The notes under the pieces: generated by a model
Database searches by the model: none
Seen by the model: the letters and a program-made list of their open reading frames with translations, nothing else
Told to the model about the DNA's origin: nothing
Position numbers and translations under genes: made by a program
In this document: positions 55,894 through 61,609 of the stretch, in pieces
Layout: every line of letters starts with the position of its first letter
Position numbering within the stretch: position 1 is the stretch's first letter
Assembly (NCBI RefSeq): GCF_000263735.1
Contig: NC_017946.1
Span: 723,348-787,347 of the forward strand
DNA: 64,000 bases
Source of the DNA: Pyrococcus sp. ST04
GTDB taxonomy: Archaea; Methanobacteriota_B; Thermococci; Thermococcales; Thermococcaceae
Direction: 5' to 3'

Positions 55894-56817
55894 TTATTTC
55901 TCATCCAAAATAACATTAATATTAAGCTTTGCCCAAGTTTCATTATTGACTTTTTTAAGTGTTAAAATTCCTAACCTTTCAAGTCTTTTTAGTATCCTCC
56001 AAGTAGTTGTTCTAGGAATACCAAGTTCATTCCTAATATCTGCCTGTCTCACTTCGCCCCCATGCTCAGCAATGTACATTATTACTGCCCTCTCATCCTC
56101 GTTAAGATTAAACCTCTCAGCGAGCTCCTTTAGTGTTAATGAGCCGCTAAGTTTTCTTTTTTCAAGAATTCTCCTACCAAAAATCGGTAAGGCTATAATC
56201 AGAGCTCCTAAGATGATGCCAACGATTATTCCAGCCTTTGATGTCTTCTCAACGGTTTCCCTGACTGTTTTCGTTACAGTCTCCGTAAGAGTCGTAACTT
56301 CCCTAACTGTTACTGTCTCAACGCTCGTCGTTGTTAAGGTTACAGTCACTATTTCCTGATGGGGAAACACGTATTCTATGTACTGTCTTCCCCTTGGCAT
56401 GATAACAGAGTTCCCTCTTATCCTTAGAGGAATTCCTGAGAGACCGACTATTACTGAGTCTTGGGGGAGTATTACGGTTTTAGTTTCATTGAAGGGGAGA
56501 TCTATCTTCCACACTTTCCCCGTCTTTGAGGTAAGGTTGGGAGTTAAATAAGAAACTTCTAATTTCCCAGGCTCCCCAGGGTAGATAACTATCCCATTGT
56601 TTGAGAACAAGAATGAAACTTCCCTTCCGTTGAGCTTTACACTAAGGTTTTCAAAATTGTATACTGGGAGCTGAATTGAAACGTTCTCACCAGCGCTTAC
56701 GTTCATGACGAGCTTAACGAGGGCATATCCATCTGGAAATACCTTTATCGTAACGTTTCCGGCTGATGCTAGGGGGAGAAATAAGAACAGGATCAGTGCA
56801 AGCAGTGCTTTTCTCAT
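55894..56817 (-). CDS. Membrane-tethered winged-helix protein
   Basis: 307 residues. Signal peptide LLALILFLFLPLASA, an extracytoplasmic domain (~20-155), a Thr/Val/Glu-rich stalk (about 155-190, TVTVREVTTLTETVTKTVRE), one helix (AGIIVGIILGALIIALPIF), then a cytoplasmic winged helix (ERAVIMYIAEHGGEVRQADIRNELGIPRTTTWRILKRLERLGIL). This is a one-component membrane receptor/regulator design, well represented in Thermococcales. It overlaps the DUF134 gene by ATGA, so two DNA-binding proteins share one transcript. Confidence 0.85.
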   Translation of the reverse strand: MRKALLALILFLFLPLASAGNVTIKVFPDGYALVKLVMNVSAGENVSIQLPVYNFENLSVKLNGREVSFLFSNNGIVIYPGEPGKLEVSYLTPNLTSKTGKVWKIDLPFNETKTVILPQDSVIVGLSGIPLRIRGNSVIMPRGRQYIEYVFPHQEIVTVTLTTTSVETVTVREVTTLTETVTKTVRETVEKTSKAGIIVGIILGALIIALPIFGRRILEKRKLSGSLTLKELAERFNLNEDERAVIMYIAEHGGEVRQADIRNELGIPRTTTWRILKRLERLGILTLKKVNNETWAKLNINVILDEK

Positions 56818-57152
56818 TCCTCATCACTCACCACTTCATTCCCCTGTGGAAGTATTATAAGCTCTCTCCCTTCAACTAACATTTGAGCAACTTTCTTTCT
56901 GGCTGAGGTTAGGGCTCTCCATACGGTTCCTCTGGAAACTCCCATTCTTTGTCCCGCCTCCTCCTGAGTTAGACCCTCATAGTCTACCAATCTTAGGGCT
57001 TCAAACTCTTCATACGTCATTATTATTGGTGGTTTAGGCGGGCCTATCTGGGGCATTGCTGGATAGAAGTGTCTAACCTGAGGAATAAATCCTATCATTC
57101 TCATTTTCCTTCTTCTTCCTCTCCCTCTTCCCCACCCCATTCCTCTTGGCAT
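56814..57152 (-). CDS. DUF134 family HTH protein
   Basis: 112 residues from the ATG at 57152 (MPRGMGWGRGRGRRRKMRM); an in-frame ATG at 57161 adds three residues. A very basic Arg/Gly-rich N-terminus precedes an HTH (YEGLTQEEAGQRMGVSRGTVWRALTSARKKVAQML), the pattern of the DUF134 family. Targets unknown. Translationally coupled to the membrane winged-helix gene. Confidence 0.88.
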   Translation of the reverse strand: MPRGMGWGRGRGRRRKMRMIGFIPQVRHFYPAMPQIGPPKPPIIMTYEEFEALRLVDYEGLTQEEAGQRMGVSRGTVWRALTSARKKVAQMLVEGRELIILPQGNEVVSDEE

Positions 57153-57208
57153 GGCTATCATTGGAAAGTTTAATGAGGCCCCTTTTATAGTTTTATTCTG
57201 GTGATATT

Positions 57209-57628
57209 ATGGGCTCAATTGGGGGGGTCTATCTCTTCAGGATTCCTGAAGGTGAAGAATTTATCAGCTATGTGACGAAGTTCCTTGAGAAGGAAGACAT
57301 TAAAGCGGGTGTCGTGAAGGCAGTGGGAACTTTGAGGAACCCTAAAATAGGTTATTTTTTAGAGAAAGAGAAGAGATACAAAATCAACGAGCTCGAGGGA
57401 ACTTATGAGATCGCCTCCCTCATGGGGAACATCAGTATTAAGGATGGGAAACCTTTCCTTCATGTTCACGTTGTTCTCGGGGATGAGGAAGGGGTTGCTT
57501 ATGGTGGCCATTTAATTGAGGGGGAAGTTTTCGTAGCTGAGGTTTTCGTTATGGAAATAGTTGGAGTTGAGTTGGAGAGGAAGATGAGGGAAAATGGGTT
57601 AGCTCTCTGGGATGAAATGAGACTCTAA
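57209..57628 (+). CDS. PPC/DUF296 domain protein
   Basis: 139 residues. The PPC (plant and prokaryote conserved) domain is recognised from VYLFRIPEGEEFISYVTKF, HVHVVLGDEEG and the GGHLIEGEVFVAEVFV end, with metal-binding His residues in HVHV and GGHL. Prokaryotic members are stand-alone trimers of uncertain function, lacking AT-hooks. GGTGATATT precedes the ATG. Confidence 0.92.
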   Translation: MGSIGGVYLFRIPEGEEFISYVTKFLEKEDIKAGVVKAVGTLRNPKIGYFLEKEKRYKINELEGTYEIASLMGNISIKDGKPFLHVHVVLGDEEGVAYGGHLIEGEVFVAEVFVMEIVGVELERKMRENGLALWDEMRL

Positions 57629-57642
57629 GGATCTTTTTATTT

Positions 57643-58893
57643 TTATAAGTACCATTCGTGGAATGTTCCCAGTTTGAGCTTTTCAAGAACCTTCATTACC
57701 CCCAAGGCTATTCCGTCCACCTCTATTCCTCCCTGGGGCCTGTAGCCGTCTCCGACTACATAGATCCCTTCAAGAGGCCATTCTACATTTATACCTGCCC
57801 TAGTTCTGTTTACTGGGTTGCTACCCCTGTAGACTTGAGCAAGGATTGGCTCTCCGTCCGGGAATAGCTCCAGCAGATCGTTCCACCCTTCTTTTATCGC
57901 CTTTTTAATGTTCCTGTCTTTCAAGGCCATGTGTGCCATTATTAGAGAATATCCTTTCTTTGATAAGCTCTTGTCTAATGCTGAGGGTTCGTTGAATCCG
58001 TTGATCCTTAACTCGGGGGTAAAGACAACCGTGTTCCCAATTACACTATCCCTCTTTATCGCGAGGTTAAACTTTATGCCTTCGCTTGGTTCTATTTTAT
58101 TGATGGTTTTCAGGAAGTCTTTGTCAAAATAGTCTTTACCAATTAAATTAACGGTCTCCTTTATTCCAATGTTAGAGATTAATACGTCAAAGCTAAATTC
58201 TTCGTTGTCCTTCGTTATGACAACTTTCCTCTCGGCGTCTATTTCAATAACTTCCTTTTTCGTTACTATCTCTCCTTTGTTTTCTCTTATTATCCTTGAG
58301 AGCTCGTCGATTATGGCCTTACACCCACCCTTTATCAGGCCGGGTCCTCCCCATCTTAGGGTCGCTTTTATTTCCTTTGCTAACTCTATAGCCGGAAGCT
58401 CGGTCAGAGACACGCTATCTGCCCAGCCCGTAAAGCTTTCCAAGAATTTAATTATGAACTCTCCTTCTCCAATTTTCTCTCTTATCCACTCATCCGCGGG
58501 CATCTCGGCCTCTTCACCTTTTGGTAGTCTGTTGGCCTTTATCTCAGCAAGGAGTTTGAGGGCTTTTGCTTTCTCTTTTAGTGTCAGGAACTTCCATCCT
58601 TCCCTGTAGTGTCTTATTTTGCCCTCCCACAGTATTTTTCCCTTTGGGCTGGAGTTCACTATTTTGACTTTGGCCCCGAGCAGTCTTAACAGGTGTGCCA
58701 GCGGGCCGTCCTCTCCATGTGGAATCATGTGAAGCGCCCCTGTAGAGAGCTGGAAACCGTTGTATGGCAAGTTCGTAAACCTTCCTCCGATTATTGGTGA
58801 TTTTTCTAAGACTGTAACCTTATGCCCATTTTTAGCTAGAAATGCTCCGGTCAATAGACCTCCAAGACCTGCTCCCACAATTACAGTTTTCAT
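57643..58893 (-). CDS. FAD-dependent oxidoreductase (phytoene-dehydrogenase-like)
   Basis: 416 residues. The N-terminal dinucleotide motif VIVGAGLGGLLTGAFLAKNGHKVTVLEK and the C-terminal GIYVVGDGYRPQGGIEVDGIALG show an amino-oxidase/phytoene desaturase-type flavoprotein. In archaea, relatives act on isoprenoid chains (geranylgeranyl reductase or carotenoid-type desaturation), but this one's substrate is not determined. It starts 1 bp after coaD's stop and is co-transcribed. GGAGGGAA is the ribosome site. Confidence 0.86.
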   Translation of the reverse strand: MKTVIVGAGLGGLLTGAFLAKNGHKVTVLEKSPIIGGRFTNLPYNGFQLSTGALHMIPHGEDGPLAHLLRLLGAKVKIVNSSPKGKILWEGKIRHYREGWKFLTLKEKAKALKLLAEIKANRLPKGEEAEMPADEWIREKIGEGEFIIKFLESFTGWADSVSLTELPAIELAKEIKATLRWGGPGLIKGGCKAIIDELSRIIRENKGEIVTKKEVIEIDAERKVVITKDNEEFSFDVLISNIGIKETVNLIGKDYFDKDFLKTINKIEPSEGIKFNLAIKRDSVIGNTVVFTPELRINGFNEPSALDKSLSKKGYSLIMAHMALKDRNIKKAIKEGWNDLLELFPDGEPILAQVYRGSNPVNRTRAGINVEWPLEGIYVVGDGYRPQGGIEVDGIALGVMKVLEKLKLGTFHEWYL

Positions 58894-58894
58894 T

Positions 58895-59368
58895 CTATTC
58901 CCTCCTCACGGGGTTTCCAAATGGATCTATGAGGCCAGCTCTTATTAATGAAGAACTTATCTTTTCTCCCAGCTTACTTTTTACAATTGGAATCACAATG
59001 ATCTCTAATGGCTTTAGCCCAGCTTCTTCTCTCGCCCTGTTAACTATTAGGGCTCCCTTATATGTTTCCTCGCTAACGACTATTGCTTCGAGGCTCTTTA
59101 TTTTGGTAGTGAATCCTATTGCGTTGTGAATTTTAATAATCCTATAATTTCGGAATCCGTTGACTTCAAAGAACTTTATAAGATCGCTAAGCCTCCTTTC
59201 ATATGGGAGTATTTTTTCAGCATAGGGCTTGTCCTTTACCATTTCGTCAGAGGTCAGGCCTATATACACTATATCCCCTATTTCAAAGGCCTTTCTTAGG
59301 AGTGCTTTGTGACCCAGATGTAATCTGTCGAAGGTTCCCCCTACGACGACTTTTTTGAACTTCTTCAT
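58895..59368 (-). CDS. coaD: Archaeal phosphopantetheine adenylyltransferase
   Basis: 157 residues. VVVGGTFDRLHLGHKALLRKAF holds the HxGH nucleotidyltransferase signature. It forms dephospho-CoA from phosphopantetheine and ATP. The C-terminal ISSSLIRAGLIDPFGNP is typical of the archaeal/eukaryotic type. Neighbours: FAD oxidoreductase downstream, ACD alpha (a CoA-using enzyme) divergent upstream. Confidence 0.94.
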   Translation of the reverse strand: MKKFKKVVVGGTFDRLHLGHKALLRKAFEIGDIVYIGLTSDEMVKDKPYAEKILPYERRLSDLIKFFEVNGFRNYRIIKIHNAIGFTTKIKSLEAIVVSEETYKGALIVNRAREEAGLKPLEIIVIPIVKSKLGEKISSSLIRAGLIDPFGNPVRRE

Positions 59369-59432
59369 CTTGCCTATATTTTTCGCGGCAAAAATATAAA
59401 CCTACTTGAAGACGGGTGTGGTGGTGGTTCAA

Positions 59433-60773
59433 ATGCTGGACTACTTTTTCTATCCAAAGAGCGTCGCGATATTTGGGTCATTTAGGGAGGGAAGTATTGC
59501 TAGGGAGATCCTTAGAAACATTGTAGAAGGTGGCTTTGAGGGGGAGATAATCCCAGTGAATCCGAAAGGTGGTATTATCGAGGTTGCTGGAAGGAAGTTT
59601 GAGGTTAAGCGAAGGCTTACCAGTAAAGTTGATGTTTCTATTATAGTCATTCCTGCAAAGCTGGTTCCTGGGCTTATAAGAGAGCTCAAGGGTCTAACTA
59701 AGGGTGCTGTTGTCATTTCGGCCGGATTCTCGGAGGTTGGCAACGTAGAACTCGAAAGAGAACTCATAAACGCAGCCAGAGAGGCGGGCATAAGGGTAAT
59801 AGGACCAAACTGTGCTGGCATATTCGGGGTTTATGGGAAGTTCTTTGGCTCGTTTGAGGTTAGGGTTAGGAAGGGTGGTCTTGCCCTGATAAGCCAGAGC
59901 GGGGCTTTTGGTGGTGCCGCTTTGGCCATGGGAAATGAGGAGGGTGTTGGCTTCTCTGCGTTTGTTAGTTATGGGAATGCTGCAGATTTAAACGAGAGTG
60001 ACTTTCTTATGTACTTTGCAGATGATCCAAATACGAAGGTCATAGCTTTGTACATTGAAGGTGTGAAGGATGGTAGAAGGTTCTTTGATGCGCTCAGGTA
60101 TGCCTCTTCTAGGAAGCCTGTTATAATCCTCAAGGCTGGGAGAAGTACAAGCGGTGCAAGGGCTGCGGCTTCACATACGGGGTCATTAGCAGGTTCTTAT
60201 GAGATTTATCGTGCCGTATTTAGGCAGGCTGGGGCGATAGAAGTTGAAGAAATGGAGGAACTTTTTGATGCTGCAAAGGTTTTCGAGATGTATGAAAGCT
60301 CTGGAAAAAGGGTTGCTGTAATAACGAATTCTGGGGGCCCAGGGGTTTTGGCAACTGATAAGCTTGAAAAGCTTGGGCTCGAGATTGCGAAGTTAAGAGA
60401 AGATACAGTAGCGAGGCTTAAGGAGTTCCTTCCTCCCCAGTGTTCGGTGAGGAATCCAATTGATCTAATAGCAGATGCAGATTACGAGAGGTATAGGAGA
60501 ACTATTGAAATAGTTTGTGAAGATGACAACGTTGATGCCTTGTTAGTTATTTGCGTTCCTCCGATATTTATCTCAAGTGGGGAGATAGCAAGGGCAGTTA
60601 TAGATGCTAAGTGCAAAAAGCCAATAGTAGTTAACTTCATGGCGGGAGCCCTTGTCAGGGAAGGTGTAGCTTTATTGGAGGAACATGGAATTAAGAACTT
60701 TCCAACACCTGAGAGAGCGGCCAAGGCAATCTATTGGCTCAGCTTAAGGAAGGGGGATAGAGTAATTTCCTAA
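59433..60773 (+). CDS. Acyl-CoA synthetase (ADP-forming) alpha subunit
   Basis: 446 residues from the ATG at 59433, spaced from GGTGGTGG; the reading back to 59406 is not needed. The alpha subunit binds CoA and carries the phosphorylated histidine, here in AASHTGSLAGS. Other blocks are FYPKSVAIFGSF, GPNCAGIFGVYG, SQSGAFGGAAL and ITNSGGPGVLATD. The enzyme makes ATP from acyl-CoA produced by 2-oxoacid oxidoreductases such as IorAB. No beta subunit gene is adjacent, and the sequence differs from the main P. furiosus isoform I as recalled, so it is probably an alternative isoform. Confidence 0.92.
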   Translation: MLDYFFYPKSVAIFGSFREGSIAREILRNIVEGGFEGEIIPVNPKGGIIEVAGRKFEVKRRLTSKVDVSIIVIPAKLVPGLIRELKGLTKGAVVISAGFSEVGNVELERELINAAREAGIRVIGPNCAGIFGVYGKFFGSFEVRVRKGGLALISQSGAFGGAALAMGNEEGVGFSAFVSYGNAADLNESDFLMYFADDPNTKVIALYIEGVKDGRRFFDALRYASSRKPVIILKAGRSTSGARAAASHTGSLAGSYEIYRAVFRQAGAIEVEEMEELFDAAKVFEMYESSGKRVAVITNSGGPGVLATDKLEKLGLEIAKLREDTVARLKEFLPPQCSVRNPIDLIADADYERYRRTIEIVCEDDNVDALLVICVPPIFISSGEIARAVIDAKCKKPIVVNFMAGALVREGVALLEEHGIKNFPTPERAAKAIYWLSLRKGDRVIS

Positions 60774-60799
60774 TCCTGGGTAGCTTAAAAAAGAGAAAG

Positions 60800-61003
60800 T
60801 CAGTAGAAGTTGTATCTCTTTGAAAGGATTATCAATGGTTTTATTTTTTCATATTCTATTGCAATGTCTTTTGGTGGTCCTCGTCCGAGTATTTTTCTTC
60901 TTTTTCTGTTCTTGATGCTCACTAGGATTTCTACACCTCTACCTATGAGCCTGCCTGCTTCTCCAAATATTCCTGTGGATGCCCTAACGCCAACTCGTCT
61001 CAT
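60800..61003 (-). CDS. Small basic conserved-looking protein
   Basis: 67 residues from the ATG at 61003, preceded by GGTGATTGAG. The chain is Arg/Lys/Gly-rich (RASTGIFGEAGRLIGRGVEILV, then KNRKRRKILGRGPPKDIAIEYEKIKPL). I have seen similar small proteins in other Thermococcales but know no family name. Nucleic-acid binding is plausible from charge only. Confidence 0.62.
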   Translation of the reverse strand: MRRVGVRASTGIFGEAGRLIGRGVEILVSIKNRKRRKILGRGPPKDIAIEYEKIKPLIILSKRYNFY

Positions 61004-61172
61004 CTCAATCACCACTTAGAGTGATACCATATTGGAATATAAAGATTTCGCAGATATTTTATATAAGCTATGATTACCTATATAGATGTTTCCAGAAATG
61101 TATAGTCTATTAGGCAGTTTGGAAAAGAAAAGGAGACGACCTTTACAATGATTTGACTTTTCTTTTTTCAAG

Positions 61173-61192
61173 CCTCGCCCTTCAGGGCGGGG
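61173..61192 (+). mobile_element. Orphan IS200/IS605-type end hairpin
   Basis: CCTCGCCC-TTCA-GGGCGGGG followed by AGG is a hairpin of the type found at the right end of IS200/IS605-family elements in Thermococcales, where it lies just after tnpB and forms part of the guide RNA. No tnpA or tnpB remnant is adjacent. It supplies the stop of the GNAT remnant on the other strand. Confidence 0.55.
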
Positions 61193-61340
61193 AGGAAGTT
61201 GGCATTCTGTAGAGCACTACATAGTTTCCTTCTCCGGCCTTCACTTTGTATTCCTTCTCAATTGAGTACCCTAACTTCCTGTAGAGTGATATTGCAGGTT
61301 CATTATCCTTTTCAACATGCAGTACTATTTTCTTTTTTAG
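61182..61340 (-). pseudogene. Truncated GNAT acetyltransferase, C-terminal remnant
   Basis: About 52 codons (KKKIVLHVEKDNEPAISLYRKLGYSIEKEYKVKAG and so on) match the C-terminal beta-strand/helix of GNAT acetyltransferases (the NxxAIxLYxKLGF motif). Everything N-terminal is gone: upstream in this frame the DNA is antisense to a small plus-strand gene. The last residues (MPTSSPP) and stop are supplied by the IS-type hairpin, so a transposon end fused to the gene. Confidence 0.72.
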
Positions 61341-61365
61341 TAAACCAATATCAGGGGATTTAAGC

Positions 61366-61596
61366 ATGAAGTTTATCATAGTGAGGAAGTTTAGGAACGC
61401 GGAGGAGGTTGAGGAATTCATTAGTAGCAACAATGAAGGGCATCCATCAGGGTTACTGAAACTAGCTATATTCTTGTTGGGAAGTTTTGGTATCTCAAAA
61501 CTCCCCTCGCTGAGTAATGAGGGCAAAAATATCCTAATCCTACTCTGGGGCGTTTTAATCTTCGTCTTGCTCCCAAAACTGTTAAATAAGAAGTGA
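61366..61596 (+). CDS. Small membrane protein
   Basis: 76 residues: a short charged N-terminal part (RKFRNAEEVEEFISSNNEG) and two hydrophobic stretches (LLKLAIFLLGSFGISKL and ILILLWGVLIFVLLPKLL). GGGGATTTAAGC precedes the ATG as a possible ribosome site. No family recognised; it may be a real small gene or part of a larger lost one. Confidence 0.5.
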   Translation: MKFIIVRKFRNAEEVEEFISSNNEGHPSGLLKLAIFLLGSFGISKLPSLSNEGKNILILLWGVLIFVLLPKLLNKK

Positions 61597-61609
61597 AAAA
61601 AGTGGCAAA

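Noticed and set aside
61008-61024. Glycolytic-type motif upstream of the small basic protein
   Set aside because: On the minus strand TATCAC-TCTAA-GTGGTG has two mismatches, and the right half is explained by the GGTGATT ribosome site.
61182-61526. Full 114-residue minus-strand frame as one gene
   Set aside because: Only the C-terminal ~50 residues resemble GNAT; the rest is antisense to a plus-strand small membrane protein.
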